Below are positions 51,556 through 60,182 of a DNA stretch of 64,000 nucleotides, one piece after another (the first letter of the stretch is position 1; each line of letters starts with the position of its first letter). A program made the translations under genes and the position numbers. A model generated the notes under the pieces. That model saw only the letters and a list, made by a program, of their open reading frames with translations, was not told where the DNA came from and did not search any database. The DNA comes from Lysobacteraceae bacterium. GTDB lineage: Bacteria; Pseudomonadota; Gammaproteobacteria; Xanthomonadales; Rhodanobacteraceae. Where the stretch lies: contig SEHB01000009.1 of the NCBI GenBank assembly GCA_004143945.1, positions 62,001 through 126,000 on the forward strand. The letters run 5' to 3'.

Positions 51556-52218
51556 TCAGGCCAGGCGTGCCCCGATCCACCTGCGCAGGTCCGCGATCTC
51601 CTGCGCGCTGACCTGGTGCGCCATCGGGTAGCTGTGCCACTCGACCGCGTAGCCGAGCGTTTCGAGCGTGTTGCGCGTGGTGGTGCCGAGCACCTCGGGC
51701 ACGACGTTGTCGACGCTGCCGTGGCCCATGAACACCGGCAGCCCCTTGTTCGCCTCGCTGCGTTCGGCCGCGGTCTTCTCCGACAGCGGCAGGTAGGTCG
51801 ACAGAGCGATGATCCCGGCCAGCCTTTGCGCATGCCGCACGCCACCGGACAGCACGATCGCGCCGCCCTGCGAGAAGCCCGCGAGCAGCACGCGCTGCGA
51901 CGGGATGCCGCGCGTGGCCTCGCGCGCGATCAGCGCGTCGAGTTCGGCGATCGATGCGCGGATGCCGGGCTCGTCCTGCTTGTCCGCGATCTGCATGCCC
52001 TTGATGTCGTACCACGCGCGCATCGGCATGCCGTTGTTGATCGTGACCGGCCGCACCGGCGCGTGCGGGAACACGAATCGCAGCGGCGGCCAGGCACGGT
52101 CGACGAGTTCGGGCACGATCGGCGCGAAGTCGTTGCCGTCGGCGCCGAGGCCGTGCAGCCAGATCAACGCATGGCGCGGATTCGGGGCGGTTTCGTGTTC
52201 GATCGTCGGCAGGGGCAT
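51556..52218 (-). CDS. Carboxylesterase/phospholipase, EstB-like alpha/beta hydrolase
   Basis: 220 residues, a compact alpha/beta hydrolase. Oxyanion segment WLHGLGADGNDF, nucleophile GFSQGGA, Asp in GSVDNVV and His in YPMAHQVS. The motif set and size match the Abhydrolase_2 family (EstB and acyl-protein-thioesterase relatives). No signal peptide: cytoplasmic. It hydrolyses carboxyl or acyl esters; the natural substrate is unknown. Divergent from the esterase-malectin gene. Confidence 0.9.
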   Translation of the reverse strand: MPLPTIEHETAPNPRHALIWLHGLGADGNDFAPIVPELVDRAWPPLRFVFPHAPVRPVTINNGMPMRAWYDIKGMQIADKQDEPGIRASIAELDALIAREATRGIPSQRVLLAGFSQGGAIVLSGGVRHAQRLAGIIALSTYLPLSEKTAAERSEANKGLPVFMGHGSVDNVVPEVLGTTTRNTLETLGYAVEWHSYPMAHQVSAQEIADLRRWIGARLA

Positions 52219-52378
52219 CGGGCGTACGCGTGTCGGGGGCGGGATGTCGAAGCGGTCACGACGGCGCGAGGCTGCCCGATGGCGTGGCGTTTGCCAAGCG
52301 GCAGCGTGCGCCGCGTGGCGAAACGCCGAATGGAGGCGTGCTAGGGTCGCGCGGCCGATCCTGTCGGGAGAATGCACG

Positions 52379-53917
52379 ATGCCGGCTTTCTGGCGGCCCG
52401 TCCTCGCCGTCCTGCTCGCATGCGCGGGCGCCGCGGACGCGGCCACGCGCGATGATTTCCTTTACGGCAACAGCGAACCCGACGGCACCGGCCTGCCGTT
52501 CCGCTACTTCGTCCCTCCCGATCTCGTGCCTGGCACGCACTATCCGGTGATCCTGTTCCTGCACGGCTCCGGCGAGCGCGGCGCGGACAACGAGGCGCAA
52601 CTGGACAACGCCGCGAATGGCGCGATGCAGTTGCTCGACGACGCGAACCTCGCGCTGCAACCGGTGTTCATGATCGCACCGCAATGCCCGGCCGGAGGCT
52701 GGTGGAGCGGTGCGACGCTCGCGACCGCGATCGGACTCATCGACCAGCTCGCGGACGAATATCCGATCGACATGGACCGGCTCTACATCACCGGCCTTTC
52801 GATGGGCGGGATGGGCACCTGGAGTGCGGTCACCTCGCAGCCCGCGCGCTTCGCGGCCGCGGTCCCGATGTCAGGCAACGGTGCGACAGGGCCAGCGGCT
52901 TCGGTCGCACATGTCCCTTTCTGGTTCTTCCACGCGGCCAACGACGGCACCGTCGGCGTCGCGGGTTCGGACGACCTCGTCGACGCGCTGCGCGCATCGG
53001 GCGCGAGCACGATCTACACGCGGTACGCGCTCGGCGGCCACGGTATCTGGACGGTGGCCTATCGCCATCCGCTGCTGTTCCCGTGGCTCGTCACGCAGCG
53101 TCGCGGCGTCCCCGACCCGGCCACGCCGCCGTCGCTGCGCATCACGAGTCCGACGAGCGCGGCCGCGTGGACCACGCCCGATCCGTTGCTCGATCTTGCA
53201 GGCAGCGCCGTGCAGGGCGGCTTGTCGATCGATGCGGTGGAATGGGTCGTACGTGGCGGTGCCAGCGGGGGCGCGACCGGAACCGCGGCGTGGTCGGTCG
53301 ATGGCATCGCGCTGGCGCCCGGCCCGAACCGGATCGGCGTCATCGCCGGAGGGCCGAGCGAACACGCCACGTACGCGGGTCGCGTCACGTTCAACGACAG
53401 CCTGCTCGCGACGCGCAGCGGACCCCCGCCGGAGCCGGGCACGGTCGTCGCCGCGATCAATGCGGGTGGCCCGGCCTACGTCGGCGCGGACGGCACGGCG
53501 TACCTCGCCGATACCGCGTTCGAAGGCGGCAGCACGCAGGTGTCCGCGCATGCGGTCGCGAACACCGAGGACGACGCACTCTACAACGACTGGCGCTGGG
53601 GCGATTTCGCGTATCGCCTGCCGCTACCGGACGGGCCGTACGCGGTCGAGCTGCACTTCGCCGATACCTACAACAGCGCCGCGGGGCAACGCGTGTTCGA
53701 TGCATCGATCGAAGGCGCGCTCGTGCTCGACGACTACGACATCATCGCGAGCGTCGGCATCGACGCCGCGGTCGTGTTCCGCCACGACGTCGTGGTGTCG
53801 GACGGCATGCTCGACCTCGTGTTCGCGAACGGCAGCGCCGGCAGTGCGCGCGTCGATGCGCTGCGCGTGATCCGCGGCGGCGAAGGGATCTTCGCCGACG
53901 GGTTCGAAGCGAACTGA
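52379..53917 (+). CDS. Secreted esterase with C-terminal malectin-like domain and IFADGF tail
   Basis: 512 residues. Signal peptide (WRPVLAVLLACAGAADA). Residues about 25-260 form a secreted polyhydroxybutyrate-depolymerase/feruloyl-esterase-like hydrolase: LFLHGSGERGAD, nucleophile Ser141 in GLSMGGMG, His in GGHGIW. An Ig-like linker (about 270-345) is followed by a malectin-like carbohydrate-binding domain (INAGGPAYVGADG; YAVELHFADTYN; DYDIIASVG). It ends GEGIFADGFEAN. Probably acts outside the cell on a polysaccharide-linked or polyester substrate. Confidence 0.83.
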   Translation: MPAFWRPVLAVLLACAGAADAATRDDFLYGNSEPDGTGLPFRYFVPPDLVPGTHYPVILFLHGSGERGADNEAQLDNAANGAMQLLDDANLALQPVFMIAPQCPAGGWWSGATLATAIGLIDQLADEYPIDMDRLYITGLSMGGMGTWSAVTSQPARFAAAVPMSGNGATGPAASVAHVPFWFFHAANDGTVGVAGSDDLVDALRASGASTIYTRYALGGHGIWTVAYRHPLLFPWLVTQRRGVPDPATPPSLRITSPTSAAAWTTPDPLLDLAGSAVQGGLSIDAVEWVVRGGASGGATGTAAWSVDGIALAPGPNRIGVIAGGPSEHATYAGRVTFNDSLLATRSGPPPEPGTVVAAINAGGPAYVGADGTAYLADTAFEGGSTQVSAHAVANTEDDALYNDWRWGDFAYRLPLPDGPYAVELHFADTYNSAAGQRVFDASIEGALVLDDYDIIASVGIDAAVVFRHDVVVSDGMLDLVFANGSAGSARVDALRVIRGGEGIFADGFEAN

Positions 53918-54021
53918 GGTTGCGCGCGCGGGACCGGCCGGGGGGGATCTGACTTTCGGCCCTCCCGTGCCGCACGGGAGCCGCTATCCTCGCCCATTGC
54001 CGTCCGGCCCCGGAGTCCTGC

Positions 54022-56469
54022 ATGTCGCGCACGTGGATCGCCTGCCTCACCGCCCTGCTCTGCCTCGCCGCCGCGCCGGCGCGTGCGATCACGATCGAAC
54101 AGGCGATGGCCGATCCGGACTGGATCGGTCCGCCGGTGGAACAACCTTACTGGAGCCTCGACGGCGGCAGCGTCTACTACCGCGTCAAGCAGAAGGGCTC
54201 GCCGGTGCGCGACCTGCACCGCGTCACGCTCGCGGACGGTCGCGACGACATCGTCGAGCCGGCCGGAATGGCGCAGGCCGACGGCCCGTCCCCTGCCTAC
54301 GACCGCGAACGCCGGCGCGCCGCGTTCGTGCGCAATGGCGATGTATTCGTGCGCGAGCTGCCCGGCGGCCGGCTGCTGCAGCTCACGCGCACGCCGGACC
54401 AGGAAGCCTCTCCGCAGTTTTCCGCCGACGGGCGCGCCGTGCAGTACCGGATCGGCAGCGACTGGTACAGCCATGACCTCGCGACGCGCGTCGGCGGGCC
54501 GGTCGCCGTGATCAAGGCGATGAAGGATCCAGACGCGGCCATGCCCGACGACCTCGGCGAGATGCAGCTGCGCTGGTTCTCGACGCTGCGCAAGCTCAAA
54601 GCCGACAAGGCGGCCCAGAAGCAGCATGCCGACAACTACGCGCAGGGCGACCCGACGCGCGCGCCGATGCCGTTCCACGTCGGCGACCAGGTGAAGGTCG
54701 AGGGCAGCTCGCTGTCGCCGAACGGCCGCTGGCTGCTGCTGGTCACCTCGCCGAAGGACCACGAGGCCGGTCGCAAGGGCAAGCTCCAGCGCTTCGTGAC
54801 CGAGTCGGGTTACGAGGAACAGGAAGAAGAGCGCACGCGCGTCGGCCGCAACGATCCTGCGCCGCAGTCGCTGTTGCTGCTCGACCTCGTGAAGCATGCG
54901 CAGCGTCCGCTCGCGTTCGACGACCTGCCCGGCATCGACGACGATCCGCTCGCGGATGTGCGCCGGGAAAACGAGAAGCTGCGGCGCGAGCGTGGCCTCG
55001 GGAAGGCCGATGCCGACGACAAGGCCGCGGGAACGAAGGGCCGCGACAAGCAAGGCAAGGGCGAGCCGGAACGGCGCAGCGTGCGCATCGTCTCCGATGC
55101 CGAAGACGGCGGCGGCGGCGGCTTCGCCTGGAGCGCAGACGGCGCCTCGATCGCGATCCAGATCCGCGCGATCGACAACAAGGACCGCTGGATCGCGACG
55201 GTCGATTTCGATCGCGCGAAGCTCTCGAGCCGGCACCGCCTCACCGACCCGGGCTGGATCAACTGGAACTTCAACGAATTCGGCTGGCTGCGCGACAACC
55301 GCACGCTCTGGTACGTGTCCGAAGAGACCGGCTACAGCCAGCTCTACGCGCTCGGCCAGGGTGGCAAGGCGAAGGCGCTCACGCGCGGCACGTTCGAAGT
55401 GTCCGCACCGGTGGAATCGCCCGACGGACGCTGGTTCTACCTGCGCGCGAATGTCGAGGCGCCGTACAGCTACGACGTGTACCGCGTCGCCGTCGGCGGC
55501 GGCGAACTCGAGCGCGTGACCGCGCTCGAGGGCATGCAGTCGTTCACACTCTCGCCCGACGGGCGCCAGCTCGCGCTGCTGCATTCGAGCGCGTACGTGC
55601 CGAACCAGCTCGCGGTCGCCGGCGTCGACGGCGGCACGCCGCGCACGTTGACCGACACGCGCACGCCCGAGTTCAAGGCGCAAACGTGGTTGATGCCCGA
55701 GATCGTGCAGGTGCCGTCCTCGCACGCGCAGCAACCGATCCACGCGAAGTTCTACAAGCCGCGCGATTTCGATCCCGCGAAGAAGTATCCCGCCGTGCTG
55801 TTCGTGCACGGCGCGGGCTACCTGCAGAACGTGCACCTCGGCTATCCGGCCTATTTCCGCGAGCAGATGTTCCACAACCTGCTCGTCGAGAAGGGCTATG
55901 TCGTGCTCGACATGGACTATCGCGCGAGCGAGGGCTACGGCCGCGACTGGCGCACCGCGATCTATCGCCGCATGGGCACGCCCGAACTCGAGGACCTCAT
56001 CGACGGCGTGCGCTGGCTCGAGAAGAACGCGGCGGCCGATCCCGCGCGCGTGGGCCTGTACGGGGGTTCCTACGGCGGCTTCATGGCGCTGATGGCGATG
56101 TTCCGCGCGCCCGAGGTGTTCAGGGCCGGCGCCGCGCTGCGCCCGGTCACCGACTGGACCCAGTACAACCACGAGTACACCGCGAACATCCTCAACACGC
56201 CGCAGGTCGATCCGATCGCGTACGAGCGCTCCTCGCCGATCGAGTTCGCCGACGGCCTGAAGGGCGGCCTGCTGATCGCGCACGGCATGATCGACGACAA
56301 CGTGCTGTACGAGGATTCGGTGCGCCTGTTCCAGCGCCTGGTCGAGCTGCGCAAGGACGACTTCGAACTCGCGGGTTATCCGCTCGAGCGGCACGGGTTC
56401 GTGCACGCCGATGCGTGGCTCGACGAGTACAAGCGCATCCTCAAGCTGTTCGAGACGCACCTCAAGTGA
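54022..56469 (+). CDS. S9 family prolyl oligopeptidase / dipeptidyl peptidase-like
   Basis: 815 residues. Signal peptide (WIACLTALLCLAAAPARA), a WD40-like beta-propeller (to about residue 560), then an S9 catalytic domain with Ser683 in GGSYGGF, Asp in GMIDDNV (about 758) and His791 in LERHGF. It cleaves small peptides, often after proline, in the periplasm or outside. A charged insert (ENEKLRRERGLGK, KGRDKQGKGEPERR) interrupts the propeller at about 314-355. It may use DPP-IV-like substrates. Confidence 0.9.
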   Translation: MSRTWIACLTALLCLAAAPARAITIEQAMADPDWIGPPVEQPYWSLDGGSVYYRVKQKGSPVRDLHRVTLADGRDDIVEPAGMAQADGPSPAYDRERRRAAFVRNGDVFVRELPGGRLLQLTRTPDQEASPQFSADGRAVQYRIGSDWYSHDLATRVGGPVAVIKAMKDPDAAMPDDLGEMQLRWFSTLRKLKADKAAQKQHADNYAQGDPTRAPMPFHVGDQVKVEGSSLSPNGRWLLLVTSPKDHEAGRKGKLQRFVTESGYEEQEEERTRVGRNDPAPQSLLLLDLVKHAQRPLAFDDLPGIDDDPLADVRRENEKLRRERGLGKADADDKAAGTKGRDKQGKGEPERRSVRIVSDAEDGGGGGFAWSADGASIAIQIRAIDNKDRWIATVDFDRAKLSSRHRLTDPGWINWNFNEFGWLRDNRTLWYVSEETGYSQLYALGQGGKAKALTRGTFEVSAPVESPDGRWFYLRANVEAPYSYDVYRVAVGGGELERVTALEGMQSFTLSPDGRQLALLHSSAYVPNQLAVAGVDGGTPRTLTDTRTPEFKAQTWLMPEIVQVPSSHAQQPIHAKFYKPRDFDPAKKYPAVLFVHGAGYLQNVHLGYPAYFREQMFHNLLVEKGYVVLDMDYRASEGYGRDWRTAIYRRMGTPELEDLIDGVRWLEKNAAADPARVGLYGGSYGGFMALMAMFRAPEVFRAGAALRPVTDWTQYNHEYTANILNTPQVDPIAYERSSPIEFADGLKGGLLIAHGMIDDNVLYEDSVRLFQRLVELRKDDFELAGYPLERHGFVHADAWLDEYKRILKLFETHLK

Positions 56470-56482
56470 GACGCTGCCCGCG

Positions 56483-56911
56483 ATGAAGTCGCGCATCCGC
56501 CGCATCGGGCTCGCCGCAGCGCTCGCGCTGCTCGGCGGCTGCCAGCTCGACTGGGTGCGCGAACATCCTCTCGGCTGCCGCGCCGACGAGCAGCTCGCGG
56601 TGCGCGACGCGCTGTACTTCGGCCGCTCGATTCCCGGCGGCGGCGAAGTCGACGACGCCGCGTGGCAGGCGTTCGAAGCCTCCACGCTGCTGCCGGCCTT
56701 CCCGCGCGGCTACACGGTGCTCGACGCGGCCGGTCGCTGGCGCGGCGAGGATGGCCGCACGATCGGCGAAGCGAGTCGCGTCGTCATCGCCGTGCACGCG
56801 GATGACCGCGACACCGACGCGGCGGTGCGCGACGTCATCGCACGCTACCGCACGCAATTCCGGCAGGAATCGGTGCTGCGCGAACGCACCGCTGCGTGCG
56901 CATCGTTCTAG
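56483..56911 (+). CDS. DUF3574 lipoprotein
   Basis: 142 residues. Signal ending in the lipobox LGGC (Cys20), so it should be lipid-anchored. The body matches DUF3574: LYFGRSIPGGGEVDDAAWQAF, LPAFPRGYTVLDAAGRW and ESVLRERTAACASF. Function unknown. Starts 13 bases after the S9 peptidase stop, so probably co-transcribed with it. Confidence 0.85.
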   Translation: MKSRIRRIGLAAALALLGGCQLDWVREHPLGCRADEQLAVRDALYFGRSIPGGGEVDDAAWQAFEASTLLPAFPRGYTVLDAAGRWRGEDGRTIGEASRVVIAVHADDRDTDAAVRDVIARYRTQFRQESVLRERTAACASF

Positions 56912-57000
56912 CCGCGCGATGGGCGCGCTGCGGGACGCACGATTGCGGGACCGGCATGCGGATGCGAGCATCGGCATTCCGCCACCACCGGGCCGCTGCG

Positions 57001-57351
57001 ATGCGCATCGAAAAGGTGTTCGCGATGCCGTTCGCGAACCTGTATCCGCTGTACCTCAAGAAGGTCGCGTCGAAGGGACGCTCGCGCGAGGAGCTCGATG
57101 CGGTGATCGGCTGGCTCACGGGCTATGGCACGAGCGAGATCGAGCAGCAGGTCGGATCCGGGAACGACCTCGAGGCCTTCTTCGCCACGGCGCCACGGCA
57201 GGACCTCGATGCGCTCGCGATCAAGGGCGTGGTCTGCGGCGTGCGCGTCGAACAGGTCGAGGATCCGTTGATGCGCCGGATCCGCTACATGGACAAGGTC
57301 GTCGACGAACTCGCGAAGGGCAAGGCAGTGGACAAGATCGTCGGCCGCTGA
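57001..57351 (+). CDS. DUF2200 protein
   Basis: 116 residues, soluble. MRIEKVFAMPFANLYPLYLKK, WLTGYGTSEIEQQ and KGVVCGVRVEQVEDPLM are the characteristic DUF2200 blocks. No function is known for the family. The frame is open upstream to 56896, but the family's normal start is ATG 57001. Compact, monodomain, no signal peptide. Confidence 0.87.
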   Translation: MRIEKVFAMPFANLYPLYLKKVASKGRSREELDAVIGWLTGYGTSEIEQQVGSGNDLEAFFATAPRQDLDALAIKGVVCGVRVEQVEDPLMRRIRYMDKVVDELAKGKAVDKIVGR

Positions 57352-57418
57352 TGGCGGCGCAGGGCGCGAAGGCGATCGTGCCGGATGCAGCGCGCCACGC
57401 TCCCGTCAAGGACATTGC

Positions 57419-57925
57419 ATGCGCATCCTGATCGTCCCCTTGTTGCTGATGCTGGTGCCACTCGGCGCCGCCGCCGCGGAACACACGCCCGACGCCGCGG
57501 TCGCCGCGTTGTGGCGCGCACTGTCGAACGAACCCGGCGCGAGCGCCGACGTCGCGACGCTCGATCGGCTCTTCCACGCGGATGCGGTCGTGTTCGGCGG
57601 GAGCTACCGCGACGGCGCGCCGGTCGTGCAGCGCAAGGCCGCGACGGAATTCCTCGCACCCTACGGCAAGGTCTCGCGCAAGGGCTTCCACGAGTGCGAG
57701 ATCGCACGCGTCGTACAGGCTTACGACCGCTTCGCGGCGGTCTACAGCGTGGTGGAATCGCGCACGCGGCGCGAGGCGCCGGAACCCGATTTCGTCGGCG
57801 TCAACAGCATCCAGTTGTACCAGGCCGGCACGCAGTGGAAGATCCTGTCGTTGTACTACCACGCCGAGAAACCCGGGCTGCCGATCGCGCCCGCGGGCGC
57901 CCGCTCCGGCGCCTGCATCGACTGA
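57419..57925 (+). CDS. Secreted NTF2-like (SnoaL/DUF4440-type) protein
   Basis: 168 residues. Signal peptide (LIVPLLLMLVPLGAAAA), then an NTF2-fold domain (AALWRALSNE...LDRLFHADAVVFGG; WKILSLYYHAEKPGLP). Family members bind small molecules or hydrolyse them; no catalytic set is clear. Starts 67 bases after the DUF2200 gene. Periplasmic. Confidence 0.7.
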   Translation: MRILIVPLLLMLVPLGAAAAEHTPDAAVAALWRALSNEPGASADVATLDRLFHADAVVFGGSYRDGAPVVQRKAATEFLAPYGKVSRKGFHECEIARVVQAYDRFAAVYSVVESRTRREAPEPDFVGVNSIQLYQAGTQWKILSLYYHAEKPGLPIAPAGARSGACID

Positions 57926-58095
57926 CACCGCGGCCGCAGGCCTCCGGCGCGATCCCTCTCGAGCGACGATGTGCGTCGGCATGCGCTGGCTTGTCGCCGC
58001 GCTCGAGCGATGCGAGGATCGGCACAGGCGGACCGCGGTCCAGCGTCAGCGCCCACCGCGTGGCAGGACCCGGTCGACCGCAAAGGAGGTTGCGG

Positions 58096-58722
58096 ATGGC
58101 AACGGCTGCACCGCCCGACCAGCAGGGTGCCTACCCTTCGCTCCTGACCGCGCTGTGCGCGCGCGATGCCTATACGCGCGGCCATTGCGACCGCGTCTGC
58201 ACGCTCGCGCTCGCGTTGGGACGCAGGCTCGACCTCTGCGAGCGCGACCTCGACGCGCTGCGCCTCGCGAGCCAGTTGCACGACATCGGCAAGATCGGCG
58301 TGCGCGACGACGTGTTGTACAAGCGTGGACGCCTCGATCCCGCCGAGTGGGACGAAATGAAGGCGCACGCGATCCATGGCGAGCGCATCGTCAACCAGAC
58401 GTATCTCTCGAACCGCGCCGAAGTCGCCGCGATCGTGCGGCACCACCACGAGGCATTCGACGGCAGCGGCTATCCGGACGGCCTATCGCAGGCAGCCATT
58501 CCACGCGCAAGCCGCATCCTGCTCGTCGTCGATGCCTACGACGCGATGACGAGCGGACGTCCGTACCGCGCGCCGCGTTCGCACGCGGAAGCGATCGGGA
58601 TCATCGCGGGCGAAGCGGGCACGCAGCTTGATCCTGCCGTGGTCGCCGCGTTCGTCGACTTCGCGAACACGCCGCCCTGGCGAGAGTCGGATGCGTACGG
58701 CGACCCGGCGCGACCCGCCTGA
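58096..58722 (+). CDS. Stand-alone HD-GYP phosphodiesterase
   Basis: 208 residues, a single HD-GYP domain. Metal ligands HDIGK (62-66), HHHEAFDGSGYP (116-127) and DAYDAM. HD-GYP proteins degrade cyclic di-GMP. There is no receiver or sensor, so activity may be constitutive or depend on a partner. AAAGGAGGT precedes the ATG, an unusually strong ribosome site for this window. The Asp, His and GYP residues are all intact. Confidence 0.88.
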   Translation: MATAAPPDQQGAYPSLLTALCARDAYTRGHCDRVCTLALALGRRLDLCERDLDALRLASQLHDIGKIGVRDDVLYKRGRLDPAEWDEMKAHAIHGERIVNQTYLSNRAEVAAIVRHHHEAFDGSGYPDGLSQAAIPRASRILLVVDAYDAMTSGRPYRAPRSHAEAIGIIAGEAGTQLDPAVVAAFVDFANTPPWRESDAYGDPARPA

Positions 58723-58761
58723 AGCGCGCGAAGCCAATCCACCTGCACCAGGATCCCGGAC

Positions 58762-59244
58762 ATGAACCCGTCGAGACACCCGTTTTCGCTGCCGATGCTC
58801 GCCCGTTTCGAGGACGCCGCGCTGGCACTGATGCGCCTCGTCGTCGGCGCATTCCTCGTCTGGGGCGTGCAGGACAACGTGCTCGACGCCGAGCGCATGC
58901 AGGAGTTCGAGCAGTTCCTCGCGAAGTCCGGCTTCATCGGGGCCGCGTTCATGGCGCGGCTGTCGGTCTGGACGCAGTTGCTGGTCGGCGTCGCGTTCAT
59001 CGCCGGATTCGCCACGCGCTGGGCCGGCATCGTCTGCGCAGTCCACTTCGTCGTCGCGATCGCGATGGTGGACATGCACGGCGGCATCCGCGCATCGTTC
59101 CCGTCGGCCTGCCTCGTCGTGATCGGTCTTTACCTCGCCTGCCGCGGCGCCGGTCGGATCAGCATCGACCATGCATGGGCGCAGCGTGCAGGACGCGCGA
59201 CCGCGCAGCCGCACCGCGATCGACGAGACCTCGGGACCGCATGA
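58762..59244 (+). CDS. DoxX-like membrane protein
   Basis: 160 residues with four helices (LMRLVVGAFLVWGV; WTQLLVGVAFIAGFATRWAGIV; FVVAIAMVDMHGG; CLVVIGLYLACRG). This matches DoxX/DUF417-like quinone-interacting membrane proteins. It lies 39 bases after the HD-GYP gene. The last 25 residues are charged. Precise role unknown. Confidence 0.7.
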   Translation: MNPSRHPFSLPMLARFEDAALALMRLVVGAFLVWGVQDNVLDAERMQEFEQFLAKSGFIGAAFMARLSVWTQLLVGVAFIAGFATRWAGIVCAVHFVVAIAMVDMHGGIRASFPSACLVVIGLYLACRGAGRISIDHAWAQRAGRATAQPHRDRRDLGTA

Positions 59245-59312
59245 CGCCTTGATCGTGCAACAGGACGGTCGCGCCGCGCCGTTGCTGCGCGGATGCCGGC
59301 CACCCGTGTCGA

Positions 59313-59999
59313 TCAGGCGAACAGGCGCCCGACCATCGCCGTCGCGAGCATGGCGACCGCGCTCCAGACGGTCACGCGCACCGCGCCGCGCAGCATCGGC
59401 GCGCCGCCCGCGCGCGCCGCGAGCGCACCGAGACCGGCAAGGCACATCAGCGAAATGGGCACCATCACGCTCGCGAGTCGTTCGGCCGGGGCAAGCGCCG
59501 CGAGCGCGAGCGGCAGCGCGGCGCCGACCGCGAACGAGGCGGCGGACGCGAGCGCCGCCTGCAGCGGTCGCGCGCGCATCTCGTGCGTGATGCCGAGTTC
59601 GTCGCGCGCGTGCGCACCGAGCGCGTCGTGCGCGGTGAGCTGCTCGGCGACCTGCGCGGCCAGCGCCGGATCGAGCCCGCGCCGGACGTAGATGCCGGCG
59701 AGCTCGCGCAGTTCGCCTTCGGGATACTGCTCGAGTTCGCGACGCTCGGTCGCGAGATCGGCGCCTTCGACGTCGGCCTGCGAGGCGACCGACACGTACT
59801 CGCCTGCGGCCATCGAGAGCGCGCCGCCGACCAGCGACGCGAGGCCCGCGAGCAGCACGCTGCGCGTGTCGGCGCCGGAGGCGGCGAACCCGGCGATCAG
59901 GCTCGCAGTCGAGACGATGCCGTCATTGGCGCCGAGGACCGAGGCGCGCAGCCAGCCGACCCGGTCAGTCCGATGGTTCTCGGAGTGGTGCCTCGACAT
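59313..59999 (-). CDS. VIT1/CCC1 family metal transporter
   Basis: 228 residues. The start GWLRASVLGANDGIVSTASLIAG is the VIT family signature; five helices in two groups flank a charged cytoplasmic Glu-rich segment (ATERRELEQYPEGELRELAG), the metal-binding domain. The family moves Fe2+/Mn2+ out of the cytoplasm. GGAG precedes the ATG. Convergent with the DoxX gene. Confidence 0.88.
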   Translation of the reverse strand: MSRHHSENHRTDRVGWLRASVLGANDGIVSTASLIAGFAASGADTRSVLLAGLASLVGGALSMAAGEYVSVASQADVEGADLATERRELEQYPEGELRELAGIYVRRGLDPALAAQVAEQLTAHDALGAHARDELGITHEMRARPLQAALASAASFAVGAALPLALAALAPAERLASVMVPISLMCLAGLGALAARAGGAPMLRGAVRVTVWSAVAMLATAMVGRLFA

Positions 60000-60182
60000 G
60001 CGATTCGCTCCGGTCGTGCGACCCGCGCATGCTAGCACCGGGCAACGCGCCACCGCTTCGCGCCCCGCGCACGCGGCGCGGCCGCCGCCCGCGCCTCGCC
60101 GAAACGGAATGTTGCAGCCAGGACCGCTGCCGTGGGTGGAAACGCCCATGCGCGCGTCGCGCGGCAGGCCTAGACTGCGCGC

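Noticed and set aside
53734-56685. A 983-residue minus-strand frame opposite the S9 peptidase
   Set aside because: Shadow frame with no domain; the plus-strand peptidase has a full catalytic triad and signal peptide.
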